Of a stretch of DNA of 64,000 nt, positions 45,419 to 54,587 are shown piece after piece. The stretch is from an uncultured Algibacter sp. (lineage in GTDB: Bacteria > Bacteroidota > Bacteroidia > Flavobacteriales > Flavobacteriaceae). A program made the translations under genes and the position numbers. How positions within the stretch are numbered: the stretch's first letter is position 1; each line of letters opens with the position of its first letter. Below the pieces are notes generated by a model. That model made no database searches and was not told the DNA's origin. It worked only from the letters and a program-made list of their open reading frames with translations. The stretch spans positions 1-64,000 of the forward strand of contig CALGNX010000025.1 of the NCBI GenBank assembly GCA_937958265.1. Direction: 5' to 3'.

Positions 45419-46417
45419 TTAAACAGTAGTAGCTACTCTAGGCTTATATTTAGCAGCAATATTAGCAATTACTCTAATATGCGCTGGACTTGTACCACAG
45501 CAACCACCAATAATGTTTATTAAATTCTTCTTTAAATACGCTTCTATTTGCGCTCCCATTTCTTCTGGGCTTTCATCATACTCACCAAATGCGTTAGGCA
45601 AACCAGCATTAGGATGGGCAGACACCGCAAAACTAGTTTTAGAAGCAATCGCCTCCAAATGTGGTTGCAATAAGTTAGCGCCTAAAGCGCAATTAAAGCC
45701 TACAGATAACAATGGAATGTGCGATACAGATATTAAAAAGGCTTCCGCAGTTTGCCCAGACAATGTTCTACCTGAAGCATCGGTAATTGTGCCACTTAAC
45801 ATTACAGGAATATCTAAATTTCGTTCATCTTTAACTTCTTCAATAGCAAATAAAGCTGCTTTTGCGTTTAAAGTATCAAAAACTGTTTCTACTAAAAGTA
45901 TATCGGCACCACCATCCATAAGCGCCTCTACTTGCTGTTTGTAGGCAATACGTAATTCATCAAAAGTTACAGCACGATACCCTGGGTCGTTAACATCGGG
46001 CGACATACTTGCTGTTCGGTTTGTTGGACCTATGGAACCTGCTACAAAACGTGGTTTATGAGGTTCTTTTGCTGTAAATGCATTTGCGACTTCTTTAGCA
46101 ATTTTTGCCGACTGATAATTTAATTCGTAAACCAAATCTTCCATTTGGTAATCTGCCATGGCTATTGTAGTTCCAGAAAAGGTATTTGTTTCTATAATAT
46201 CTGCTCCTGCCTCAAAATACTTACCGTGTATCGTTTTTATAGCCTCTGGCTGTGTTATAGACAGCAAATCGTTATTACCCTGTAATGAAGTTGGGTAATC
46301 TTTAAAACGTTCGCTTCTAAAATCTTCTTCGGTAAACTTATAATCCTGCAACATCGTACCCATGGCTCCATCTAGTACCAAAATACGCTGCTTTAAGACT
46401 TCTCTTATATTTGACAT
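45419..46417 (-). CDS. metH: Homocysteine S-methyltransferase module of split MetH
   Basis: A 332-residue zinc-dependent homocysteine-binding barrel equal to the N-terminal module of E. coli MetH. Visible elements: VLDGAMGTMLQDY at the start, ETNTFSGTTIAMADY, SIGPTNRTASMSPDVNDPGYR, the first zinc Cys in SVGFNCALGA (about 240) and the double Cys in IIGGCCGTSPAHI (about 307). It works with the protein encoded at 42414-45086 (inference from domain complementarity and operon position). Confidence 0.95.
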   Translation of the reverse strand: MSNIREVLKQRILVLDGAMGTMLQDYKFTEEDFRSERFKDYPTSLQGNNDLLSITQPEAIKTIHGKYFEAGADIIETNTFSGTTIAMADYQMEDLVYELNYQSAKIAKEVANAFTAKEPHKPRFVAGSIGPTNRTASMSPDVNDPGYRAVTFDELRIAYKQQVEALMDGGADILLVETVFDTLNAKAALFAIEEVKDERNLDIPVMLSGTITDASGRTLSGQTAEAFLISVSHIPLLSVGFNCALGANLLQPHLEAIASKTSFAVSAHPNAGLPNAFGEYDESPEEMGAQIEAYLKKNLINIIGGCCGTSPAHIRVIANIAAKYKPRVATTV

Positions 46418-46511
46418 CCTTTTTTTTTTTACCCATAAGGTTTTAAATCTTATAGAAAATCATTTTCTAACCTCTGTAAAGCGTTATAATCCAATAACCC
46501 TGATATGCATT

Positions 46512-47402
46512 CTACTCAAATAATGTAGAAGATAAATAGCGATCTCCTCTATCGCAAACAATAGCCACAATAACACCCTCCTCAATAGATTCGGCTGTTT
46601 TAAGAGCACAATACATGGAGCCTCCACTACTCATGCCTGCAAAAACCCCTTCTTCCTTAGCTAAATTTACAGTTGTTTTTTTAGCATCTTCCTCGGTAAC
46701 ATCAATAACAACATCTACTCTAGAACGGTCAAAAAACTTTGGCACATATTCTGGCGACCATTTTCTAATACCAGGAATTCTGGCACCATCAGCCGGTTGT
46801 GCTCCTACAATAGTAATGTTTTTATTTTTTTCTTTCAAAAATCTAGATGTACCCATTATAGTTCCTGTGGTTCCCATAGTGGCCACAAAATGCGTGACTT
46901 TACCCTCAGTATCTCGCCAAATCTCAGGACCTGTAGTTTTGTAATGTGCTTTCCAATTATCATCATTTTCAAACTGATTTAATAAAACATAACCCTTTTC
47001 ATCTCGCAATTTAAAAGCCACATCTCTAGAGCCTTCAATACCAACATCGGCTGGTGTTAAAATAACCTCGGCACCGTAAGCGCGCATAGTTTTTACACGC
47101 TCTTCGGTAGAATTCTCGGGCATTACCAACACCATATTTAAACCAAGAAGCTTAGCAATAAAAGCCAATGCAATACCTGTATTTCCGCTGGTAGCTTCAA
47201 CTAAAGTACCGCCTTTTTTAATATCGCCACGTTTCAAGGCTTCATTAATCATATTAAATGCAGGCCTATCTTTTACACTGCCTCCAGGATTGTTACCTTC
47301 TAACTTTAAAAACAAGCGCACCCCTTTTTTTGAAAGTAAATGCGTAGCCTCTACTAAAGGTGTATTTCCAATTTGGCCGATAATACTATTTTTCAACTCC
47401 AT
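46512..47402 (-). CDS. cysM: Cysteine synthase (CysM/CysK family)
   Basis: PLP-dependent O-acetylserine sulfhydrylase that fixes sulfide into cysteine. The PLP lysine lies in EGNNPGGSVKDRPAF (about residue 42) and the phosphate loop in ATSGNTGIALAF; a second glycine-rich loop, TMGTTGTIMGTSRFL, is at about 175. At 296 residues it is nearer the CysM length. Its start overlaps the end of cysE by 17 bases, so serine acetyltransferase and sulfhydrylase are made from one message. Confidence 0.95.
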   Translation of the reverse strand: MELKNSIIGQIGNTPLVEATHLLSKKGVRLFLKLEGNNPGGSVKDRPAFNMINEALKRGDIKKGGTLVEATSGNTGIALAFIAKLLGLNMVLVMPENSTEERVKTMRAYGAEVILTPADVGIEGSRDVAFKLRDEKGYVLLNQFENDDNWKAHYKTTGPEIWRDTEGKVTHFVATMGTTGTIMGTSRFLKEKNKNITIVGAQPADGARIPGIRKWSPEYVPKFFDRSRVDVVIDVTEEDAKKTTVNLAKEEGVFAGMSSGGSMYCALKTAESIEEGVIVAIVCDRGDRYLSSTLFE

Positions 47403-48129
47403 TTTTTTTAGATCTTATTTTAATTTCAGTCTGGTAAGTTACCAATGAATTTTCTGGTACAGATTCCGTAATCCAAACATTGGCTCCAATAGTACTATTT
47501 GCACCAATTACAATATCGCCACCTAAAACCGTGGCATTAGCGTAAATACAGACATTATCCTGAATGGTAGGATGCCTTTTTTTAGATGCCATATCCTTGG
47601 ATACCGAAATACCACCTAAGGTAACACCTTGATAAATTTTTACATTTTCGCCAATAATAGCAGTTTCTCCAATAACAATACCCGTTCCATGATCAATATA
47701 AAAAGACTCGCCAATAGTAGCTCCAGGATGAATATCTACACCTGTTATACCATGAATATACTCACTCATCATTCTTGGTAAAATATAAACCTTATGCTTA
47801 TAAAGTGCATGGCTTAACCTGTATATAGAAATTGCATAAAACCCTGGATATGCCATATATATTTCTGCCAACGAGTGCGACGCAGGATCGTTATTTTCAA
47901 AAGCAATAGCATCTAAATCCAACTGTCTTCTAATATCTGGAAGCTCCATTTTAAACACATCCCAGATAGCCTTACCATTTGCAATTTCTAATTTTGCTAC
48001 TATTTTTAAAAATGTCTGTTCTAAATAATCGTTATGCACTTCCTCCTGTTCACAATCAAACAGCGAATAAAACAATCGTTTCGTAAATGTTTTCGCAGTA
48101 TCTTTTAAACAAACGTTATAACTTTTCAT
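47386..48129 (-). CDS. cysE: Serine O-acetyltransferase
   Basis: Acetylates serine to O-acetylserine, the acceptor for cysM. The 247 residues include an N-terminal helical part and a left-handed beta-helix of hexapeptide repeats: GVDIHPGATIGESFYIDHGT, then IVIGETAIIGENVKIYQGVTLGG, with the catalytic His of the DHG motif. The short C-terminus follows ENSLVTYQTEIKIR. Its end overlaps cysM. Confidence 0.95.
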   Translation of the reverse strand: MKSYNVCLKDTAKTFTKRLFYSLFDCEQEEVHNDYLEQTFLKIVAKLEIANGKAIWDVFKMELPDIRRQLDLDAIAFENNDPASHSLAEIYMAYPGFYAISIYRLSHALYKHKVYILPRMMSEYIHGITGVDIHPGATIGESFYIDHGTGIVIGETAIIGENVKIYQGVTLGGISVSKDMASKKRHPTIQDNVCIYANATVLGGDIVIGANSTIGANVWITESVPENSLVTYQTEIKIRSKKNGVEK

Positions 48130-48611
48130 GCCTTTTATGTGGTATCAAATTTGAATTTATAAAAATAAAACTTATCGTTGTAAATACCCTATTTATTAAA
48201 CATTAAATCCTGCATAGCCTTTAGCGGCCCTGCAGGATTTTAATGTAATTATACTTATTTTTTCTATTTCTTCAAAAAAAACGCTCCAAGCTGCCCCTGT
48301 TTAATCTGTAACCGTATTTGTTGCCAGATTATAACTTTTAAAAACAGCCCCTCTTAAACGTAATGAAACCCTATTTTAATTAAAAACTAAAATTACGTTT
48401 ATTCTATAATTTTTTATTTTGGGCATTACCCTGTGGGTCGGGCTTTCCGCTTCAAGTCCTCGCACCTCCTGCGTCGGGCTGTGGGCTTTCCACTGCAATC
48501 CCTAATGCTATACTTACTAATAATTGAATATAAAATCTAAATTTTTAGTGTATTTACTAACTTAAAGTTTAAATATTCTTAAAATATAGCGTGTACCAAA
48601 TATTTATTAAA
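48130..48611. other. Intergenic region holding repeat copy E
   Basis: This 482-base gap lies between the ferredoxin-NADP reductase gene and cysE, both on the minus strand. It holds repeat copy E at 48418-48508. A palindrome TCAAATTTGA lies about 20 bases before the cysE start and may belong to its promoter. No coding frame, and no SAM or other riboswitch core, is seen. Confidence 0.5.
48418..48508 (+). repeat. Interspersed repeat family, copy E
   Basis: TTTGGGCATTACCCTGTGGG at the left, then TCGGGCTTTCCGCTTC, AAGTCCTCGCACCTCC, GTCGGGCTGTGGGCTTTC and CAATCCCTAATGC at the right. Here the left end is GCATTA and the right end TAATGC, a compensated change relative to copies B-D. Confidence 0.88.
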
Positions 48612-49667
48612 TTATTTTATCGCTTGTACCACTGCTTTTGGAGCTTCCTTACGCGTACCATCAAAACCATCAATACCAGAAACAGTAGTATATTTTAAAA
48701 CCAACCGTTTTCCTGGATTCATAATTTTATAAGCAGCCTGCACCATTAAAGTCGCCTCATGGAAACCACAAAGAATTAACTTTAATTTACCAGGGTAAGT
48801 ATTACCATCGCCAATAGCAAATATACCAGGTATATTTGTTTGATAATCCAATGCATTATCAACCTTTATAGCGTTCTTTTCAATTTCTAAGCCCCAATTT
48901 GCAATAGGCCCCAACTTAGGAGACAAGCCAAATAAAGGAATAAAATGATCGGTTTTTAAAACCACAGGATCTTCATCTTTCTTTTGGATTTCTATGGCCT
49001 CAACCTTGCTATCACCAAGAATATTTGTAACCTCTGCAGGTGTAATTAAATTAATTTTACCCGCATTTTTAAGTTCCTGTACTTTCTCTACAGAATCCAA
49101 ATGCCCTCTAAATTCATTACGTCTATGAATAAGCGTTACACTTTTAGCTACGTCTGCCAAAAATATACTCCAATCTAGTGCAGAATCGCCACCTCCAGCA
49201 ATCACGACATCCTTTCCGCGGTACATCTCTGGCTCTTTAATCATATATTCCACACCTTTATCCTCATATTTAGATAAATTATCAAGCTGTGGTTTTCTAG
49301 GCTCAAAACTACCTAAGCCGCTAGCAATAGCAACTACAGGCGCTTGGTGTTGTGTACCCTTATTTGTAGTTACTATAAAGCTTCCGTCTTCTTGTTTCTC
49401 AATAGTTTCAGCACGTTCACCTAATGTAAAACCAGGCTCGAATTGCTTACCTTGCTCCAATAAATTTTTAGTTAAATCGTCTGCTAAAATTTCCGGAAAA
49501 CCAGGAATATCATAAATTGGCTTTTTAGGATACAACTCTGAGCACTGCCCTCCGGGTTGCGGTAAAGCATCAATTAAATGACATTTCAATTTTAACAAAC
49601 CTGCTTCAAAAACAGTAAATAAACCTGTTGGCCCTGCGCCTATTACAATTATATCCGTTTTAATCAT
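48612..49667 (-). CDS. Ferredoxin-NADP reductase, thioredoxin-reductase type
   Basis: A 351-residue FAD/NAD(P) oxidoreductase. The FAD-binding motif is VIGAGPTGLFTVFEAG at the N-terminus, followed by LPQPGGQCSELYP; the NADPH motif is VIAGGGDSALDWSIFLA (about 158), and IFAIGDGN lies near residue 282. There is no CxxC redox pair, so it is not a thioredoxin reductase. Its place directly after the siroheme genes and sulfite reductase suggests it supplies electrons via ferredoxin for sulfite reduction (inference). It is three bases from the upstream gene. Confidence 0.9.
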   Translation of the reverse strand: MIKTDIIVIGAGPTGLFTVFEAGLLKLKCHLIDALPQPGGQCSELYPKKPIYDIPGFPEILADDLTKNLLEQGKQFEPGFTLGERAETIEKQEDGSFIVTTNKGTQHQAPVVAIASGLGSFEPRKPQLDNLSKYEDKGVEYMIKEPEMYRGKDVVIAGGGDSALDWSIFLADVAKSVTLIHRRNEFRGHLDSVEKVQELKNAGKINLITPAEVTNILGDSKVEAIEIQKKDEDPVVLKTDHFIPLFGLSPKLGPIANWGLEIEKNAIKVDNALDYQTNIPGIFAIGDGNTYPGKLKLILCGFHEATLMVQAAYKIMNPGKRLVLKYTTVSGIDGFDGTRKEAPKAVVQAIK

Positions 49668-49669
49668 TA

Positions 49670-50314
49670 CTACAATTCTTTTTTTTCAATTAATCCTTTT
49701 GTAAACTCGTTTAGTGCTTTCACTTTTTCTTCGAAATCACCCTTTATTGTTTTTCTATATTCATTTAAATTTTTCACTAAATCGTCCACATTTTCAGGAA
49801 GTACATCCTCAAAAAACTGGCGTAAACGCTTTGCTGTTGTTGGAGATTTGCCATTAGTACTAATGGCAACTTTTACATTCCCTTTAGTAACAATACCACC
49901 CATATAAAAATCGCAATATGGCGGGTTATCTGCTACATTTACCAATTTACCTTCGGCTCTACAATCTTTCCAGACTTGAACGTTAACCGTAGGAACGTCT
50001 GTTGTTGCAACAACCATATGTTTCCCTTGTATGTATGCTTTTTTATAAACATCTTGAACTAGAGTTACACAACCTGTTTTTGCTAATTGAATAGTACCAT
50101 CCCTAAACATGGGCGACACCATTGTAACATGAGCATCTGGACTCGACTTTAACAAGAACGTTAATTTTTCTTCGGCAACATTACCACCTCCAATAATCAA
50201 AACATTTAAACTCCTCGATTTTAAAAAAATAGGATACAAATTATTTCTCTCAACAGGCTTTAAAGGCGCTTCTGTATTACAAATTTCCGAAATATTTTTA
50301 TCCTTCATTTCCAT
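49670..50314 (-). CDS. Precorrin-2 dehydrogenase / sirohydrochlorin ferrochelatase-like protein
   Basis: A 214-residue homologue of Met8 and the N-terminal half of CysG, which oxidises precorrin-2 to sirohydrochlorin and inserts iron to make siroheme. The NAD-binding motif LIIGGGNVAEEKL (about 35) and the conserved NVADNPPYCDFYMGG and KVAISTNGKSPTTAKRLRQ segments are present. The start overlaps the cobA stop (TAATG). Siroheme is the cofactor of the sulfite reductase encoded two genes upstream. Confidence 0.93.
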   Translation of the reverse strand: MEMKDKNISEICNTEAPLKPVERNNLYPIFLKSRSLNVLIIGGGNVAEEKLTFLLKSSPDAHVTMVSPMFRDGTIQLAKTGCVTLVQDVYKKAYIQGKHMVVATTDVPTVNVQVWKDCRAEGKLVNVADNPPYCDFYMGGIVTKGNVKVAISTNGKSPTTAKRLRQFFEDVLPENVDDLVKNLNEYRKTIKGDFEEKVKALNEFTKGLIEKKEL

Positions 50315-51075
50315 TACTCACTGATTAACTTTTTTTTAATAGAATCTAACACTACACGCTCCTTAACAACATCTCCAATAACAATAATTGCCGGTGCAGC
50401 CAACTGTTTATCTTTTACAACTTGCTGAATATTACGAATGGTACCAAAACCCACATTTTCGTTACTTCTTGTGCCATTTTGTATAATAGCAACTGGCACA
50501 TTACGTTTATTTTCGGCATAAAATACTTTAACAATATCGCTTAACTTATGCATACCCATTAAAATAACTATGGTTGCGGTAGACTTTGCAGCCAATGTAA
50601 CATCTGCAGACAAGGCATGGTCTTTGGTGGTTGCTGTAACTACCCAAAAACTTTCTGAAGAACCGCGTTTGGTTAAGGGAATACCTTGATACGCCGGAAC
50701 AGCAAGTGCTGATGATACTCCAGGAACCACAAAAGTTTGTAAACCAAAACCTCTGGCATAATCTATCTCTTCTGCGCCACGACCAAAAATAAATGGATCG
50801 CCTCCCTTTAAACGCACTACATGTCCTTTTTCCTTAGCTTTTTTAACAATTATATCATTAATCTCTTCTTGCTGAAATGCATAGCACCCTTTTCTCTTAC
50901 CTACAAAAACAAGCTCGATATTTGGCGAAGCATATTCTAATAACGCTTCGTTTATAAGCGCATCGTACAAAATAACATCTGCAGATTTAATAGCTTTAAT
51001 GGCTTTAAGCGTAATTAAATCCAAATCACCTGGCCCTGCTCCTACAACAGTTAATGTTGGGCTATTTACATTCAT
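50314..51075 (-). CDS. cobA: Uroporphyrinogen-III C-methyltransferase
   Basis: SAM-dependent double methylation of uroporphyrinogen III to precorrin-2, first step of siroheme synthesis. The 253 residues contain VVGAGPGDLDLITLKA at the start, VRLKGGDPFIFGRGAEE (about 87) and VPGVSSALAVPAYQGIPLTKRG (about 118). It lies 16 bases after the sulfite reductase gene and overlaps the next gene by one base. Confidence 0.96.
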   Translation of the reverse strand: MNVNSPTLTVVGAGPGDLDLITLKAIKAIKSADVILYDALINEALLEYASPNIELVFVGKRKGCYAFQQEEINDIIVKKAKEKGHVVRLKGGDPFIFGRGAEEIDYARGFGLQTFVVPGVSSALAVPAYQGIPLTKRGSSESFWVVTATTKDHALSADVTLAAKSTATIVILMGMHKLSDIVKVFYAENKRNVPVAIIQNGTRSNENVGFGTIRNIQQVVKDKQLAAPAIIVIGDVVKERVVLDSIKKKLISE

Positions 51076-51091
51076 TTTATTTTTTATAAAA

Positions 51092-53182
51092 CTATTTTTT
51101 TGTTTTTTCCAATTCTCTATAAGCTCTTACTGCGGCCAAAAATTTATCTGCACTCGAAATATAATTTAGAGCAAACTCTTTGGTTGGTGCATTCTTATTT
51201 ATTTGATAAATTAATTCTGAAAATGAAGAGCCTAAATTAATCTTTCCTTCTGTAACAAAAAACGTATCAAATTGCGTAATAATGCCTGCATGTGTATTCG
51301 TCTTTTTGTTTTCTGCTAACAATAAAGCCTTCGCAGAATTAACTAAAGATGTGTAAGCATAATAAATGGCACTTGAGTACACTTCATCCTCAAAAGCGGT
51401 TTTGGCATTTTCAATTTTTTCTTCACTTTCAAAAAATAACGTTGCAATTAAATCTATTACAACCCCTGCACATTCTCCAATACCAATTTCTTTCACATAC
51501 TTTTCATCTTCTCCCCAATCTATAAAATCGGCTTGGGTTAGGTTTGAAGCATCCTGTAAATGATTCAAGAAATCATAAAAATATTTTTGTCCTTTTTCTT
51601 TATAATAATCTACAAACTGTGCGCCATTTGCGTTAGCCTCGTAATCATTTAAAATTAAGCGTAAAGCTTCTGGCCCTCTTCTGCTTGGTACTTTTACTAC
51701 TTTATCTGCAAAGGCGCCATTTCCGTTACCTAAATTACCACCACCAAGTAATACTTGTAATGCCGGCGCAACTAATTTTTCTGGTGTTCTAATAGTCATT
51801 CCTTGAAAACCAATATTAGCCATGTTATGCTGCCCGCAAGCATTCATACAACCACTAATTTTAATAACAAGATCCTCGTTTTTTAAATATTGTGGATATT
51901 CTGCTTTAAGCATACGCTCCAATTCATCGGCAATACCCGTACTACTTGCAATACCTAAATTACACGTATCTGTACCTGGACATGCTGTAATATCTACGGC
52001 TTTATTGTAACCCGCTTCTACAAAACCTAATTTTTCTAATTCCGTGTAGAAAACAGGCAATAAATCTTCCTTTACAAAAGGGATTACAATGTTTTGACGC
52101 AATGTTAAACGAATTTCACCAGCCCCATATTTATCTACTAAATTAGCTAATAAACGCGCTTTATCTGTATAAAAATCGCCTAATAAAACTTTTATTCCAA
52201 TACCAAAGTATCCACTCTGTTTTTGAGGAATAAGGTTTGTAGATTTCCATAAATTAAAAGCCTCTTGATCCTTAATTTCAACTTGTGGAGCCTCAACTGA
52301 AACTGGTTTAGATGTTACGTAAGCATCTGCATCAATCTTTACAGTTTTAAAGGCTATTGCTTTCTGCTCTTCAGCAATTAAACCTTTAAAAGCTTCTAAA
52401 CCAATATCCTTTAATAAAAATTTCATGCGCGCTTTAGCACGACTTTTACGCTCGCCGTAACGATCGAAGACTCTTAAAACACCTTCCATAATCGGAATAA
52501 TTTTATCTGTTTCAATAAAATCATACAATACTTCTGCGTGTCTTGGCTGAGACCCTAAACCACCAGCTACCATAACCTTAAAACCACGTACGTTATTTTG
52601 TACTTTAGCGATATAACCTATATCGTGCAAGTAAGACAAGCCTGTATCTTCATCTGTTGATGAAAAAGAAACTTTAAATTTACGCCCCATTTCTTGACAA
52701 ATTGGGTTACGTAAAAAGAACTTGTAAAGTGCATCTGCATAAGGTGACACATCAAAAGGTTCGTTGGCATCGATACCTGCTGTTTCCGAGGCAGTAACAT
52801 TTCTAACAACATTACCACAAGCCTCGCGCACAGTAACCTCATCTTTTTCTAACTCCGCCCAAAGTTCGGGGGTTCTATTCAAATCTACATAATGAATTTG
52901 AATATCCTGACGCGTTGTAATATGTAGGCGACCACGAGAGTACTCATCAGAAACCGCTGCTATTCTGCGTAATTGGTTACTTTTAAGTTTTCCGTAAGGC
53001 ACCTTAATACGAATCATCTGAACACCTTCTTGGCGTTGCCCGTAAACACCACGTGCTAAACGAAGACTCCTAAATTTTTCTTCATCAATTTTACCGTTAT
53101 GAAAAAGCTCAATTTTATTAGCTAATTCTATAATGTCCTTTTGAACTATCGGATTTTCTATTTCTGTTTCAAAACTTTTCAT
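51092..53182 (-). CDS. Siroheme sulfite/nitrite reductase with C-terminal HEPN domain
   Basis: Reduces sulfite to sulfide with six electrons. From the ATG at 53182 (MKSFETEIENPI) the protein has 696 residues; the GTG at 53218 reads through an upstream repeat element. Two ferredoxin-like and catalytic halves are followed by the [4Fe-4S]-siroheme ligands in TACPGTDTCNLGIASS and SGCMNACGQHNMANIGF (about 390-450). An extra C-terminal part of about 120 residues (from FFESEEKIENAKTAF to the end, genomic 51095-51457) is helical and resembles a HEPN domain: YSSAIYYAYTSLVNSAKALLL. No Rx4-6H RNase motif is visible. Surrounding siroheme, cysN and cysD genes point to sulfite rather than nitrite. Confidence 0.92.
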   Translation of the reverse strand: MKSFETEIENPIVQKDIIELANKIELFHNGKIDEEKFRSLRLARGVYGQRQEGVQMIRIKVPYGKLKSNQLRRIAAVSDEYSRGRLHITTRQDIQIHYVDLNRTPELWAELEKDEVTVREACGNVVRNVTASETAGIDANEPFDVSPYADALYKFFLRNPICQEMGRKFKVSFSSTDEDTGLSYLHDIGYIAKVQNNVRGFKVMVAGGLGSQPRHAEVLYDFIETDKIIPIMEGVLRVFDRYGERKSRAKARMKFLLKDIGLEAFKGLIAEEQKAIAFKTVKIDADAYVTSKPVSVEAPQVEIKDQEAFNLWKSTNLIPQKQSGYFGIGIKVLLGDFYTDKARLLANLVDKYGAGEIRLTLRQNIVIPFVKEDLLPVFYTELEKLGFVEAGYNKAVDITACPGTDTCNLGIASSTGIADELERMLKAEYPQYLKNEDLVIKISGCMNACGQHNMANIGFQGMTIRTPEKLVAPALQVLLGGGNLGNGNGAFADKVVKVPSRRGPEALRLILNDYEANANGAQFVDYYKEKGQKYFYDFLNHLQDASNLTQADFIDWGEDEKYVKEIGIGECAGVVIDLIATLFFESEEKIENAKTAFEDEVYSSAIYYAYTSLVNSAKALLLAENKKTNTHAGIITQFDTFFVTEGKINLGSSFSELIYQINKNAPTKEFALNYISSADKFLAAVRAYRELEKTKK

Positions 53183-53217
53183 GAGACTCCACCCGACCTC
53201 CCTAAAAGGAAGGAGCA
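53183..53217 (-). repeat. GC-rich palindromic element before the sulfite reductase start
   Basis: On the minus strand GCTCCTTCC-TTTTA-GGGAGG, then TCGGGTGGAGTCTC, reaches the ATG. The CTCC...GGAG arms pair. Related blocks precede cysN and metF. GGAG at -9 to -6 can serve as ribosome binding site. Confidence 0.5.
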
Positions 53218-53263
53218 CTTTACTGGGTAATTTTATATTATTACTTTTTTTATTTTCTCAACA

Positions 53264-53288
53264 CTTACTAGATTAAAAATCTGGTAAG
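53264..53288. other. Inverted repeat between cysN and sulfite reductase
   Basis: CTTACTAGATT...AATCTGGTAAG is an 11-base inverted repeat with one mismatch. A second, CTTAC-TTTT-GTAAG at 53316-53329, shares its outer CTTAC/GTAAG. No T-run follows either, so they do not look like terminators; operator or RNA-processing roles are possible. Confidence 0.4.
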
Positions 53289-53339
53289 CAATTTTTATTT
53301 TATAATCAAGCTAATCTTACTTTTGTAAGCCAGCAAATT

Positions 53340-54587
53340 TTATTGAATAAAACCAGCACCAACAGTATTATTGGTTTGTGTATTTATGATAATGAATGAA
53401 CCGTTTGTTCTATGGTCTTTAAATTGATCGTAAAAAACAGGTTTATTTAGCTTAAAAGTTACCGATGCGATATCGTTTATATTTAAACTCGATACCCCTT
53501 CCTCAATACCTGAATAATCTGGATTAATTTTATGATTAATTTTATCAACCTTAGCTAGTACCTTATTAACACCATGCTGTACAATATACTTACCACCTGT
53601 TGTTAGCTTCTCGGAATCCATCCAGCATACATTGGCTGTAAATTGCTTATCTATAGTGGGCAAATCGTTTTGTTTAACAATCATATCACCACGACTTACA
53701 TTGATATCGTTTTCCAAAGTAATTGTTACAGAAGAACGTCTTGAAGCCGTCTTGTACTTTTCGTTATAAAAATAGATATCCTTTATTTTCGACTTTGTTT
53801 GAGAGGGTAACACTACAATATCATCTCCTACACTTAAGTCGCCACCATAAACTTTACCTGCATAGCCTCTATAATCGTGAAACTCCTCAGTTTTAGGTCG
53901 GATTACATACTGCACAGGAAATCTTGGCGTACCACTATTGTATATGTCTTTCTTATCTAATTGCTCCAAATGCTCTAACAAGGCCTCACCTTTATACCAA
54001 GGCATTTCGTTAGACTTATTAACAACATTATCGCCTTTTAAAGCACTTACTGGAATAAATGTTATTTTTTGATCTTGGTAATCTCTTTTGTTCATCAACT
54101 CTGTAAAATCAGCTTTGATTTTATTGTAAATTTCCTCAGAATAATCTACTAAATCCATTTTATTAATGGCAACAACAACATCTTTAATTCTTAACAAATT
54201 ATTGATAAAAAAATGACGATTAGTTTGTTCTATAACACCTTTTCTAGCGTCTATTAACACAATAGAGGCTTGCGATGTTGATGCACCTGTAACCATATTA
54301 CGTGTGTACTCCACATGTCCTGGAGTATCTGCAATAATGTAACTTTTCTTTTTAGTTGAAAAATATATGTGTGCGACATCAATTGTAATACCCTGCTCCC
54401 TTTCTGCCATTAAGCCATCTGTGGCTAATGAGAAGTCTAAATAATCGTAACCTAACTGCTCACTTTTATCTTCAATGGCTTTTAACTTATCTGAAGTTAA
54501 TGATTTTGTATCATAAAGAATACGTCCTATCAAGGTACTTTTACCATCATCTACACTTCCTGCTGTTGCTATTTTTAATACTTCCAT
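53340..54587 (-). CDS. cysN: Sulfate adenylyltransferase large subunit (GTPase)
   Basis: GTP-driven partner of CysD in making APS from sulfate and ATP. From the ATG at 54587 (MEVLKIATAGSVDDGKS) it has 415 residues; the TTG at 54599 is rejected. EF-Tu-like G motifs: GSVDDGKSTLIGRILYDT, DTPGHVEYTRNMVTGAS, NKMDLVD and SALKGDNV. Domains II and III follow, ending NTVGAGFI. There is no C-terminal APS kinase domain. The gap to cysD is 165 bases. Confidence 0.96.
   Translation of the reverse strand: MEVLKIATAGSVDDGKSTLIGRILYDTKSLTSDKLKAIEDKSEQLGYDYLDFSLATDGLMAEREQGITIDVAHIYFSTKKKSYIIADTPGHVEYTRNMVTGASTSQASIVLIDARKGVIEQTNRHFFINNLLRIKDVVVAINKMDLVDYSEEIYNKIKADFTELMNKRDYQDQKITFIPVSALKGDNVVNKSNEMPWYKGEALLEHLEQLDKKDIYNSGTPRFPVQYVIRPKTEEFHDYRGYAGKVYGGDLSVGDDIVVLPSQTKSKIKDIYFYNEKYKTASRRSSVTITLENDINVSRGDMIVKQNDLPTIDKQFTANVCWMDSEKLTTGGKYIVQHGVNKVLAKVDKINHKINPDYSGIEEGVSSLNINDIASVTFKLNKPVFYDQFKDHRTNGSFIIINTQTNNTVGAGFIQ

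Noticed and set aside
53183-53218. GTG start at 53218 for the sulfite reductase, adding 12 residues
   Set aside because: The added residues are a translation of the GC-rich palindromic element; homology and the ATG at 53182 with GGAG upstream support the shorter form.
53264-53288. Rho-independent terminator after cysN
   Set aside because: The hairpin is not followed by a T-run on the minus strand.
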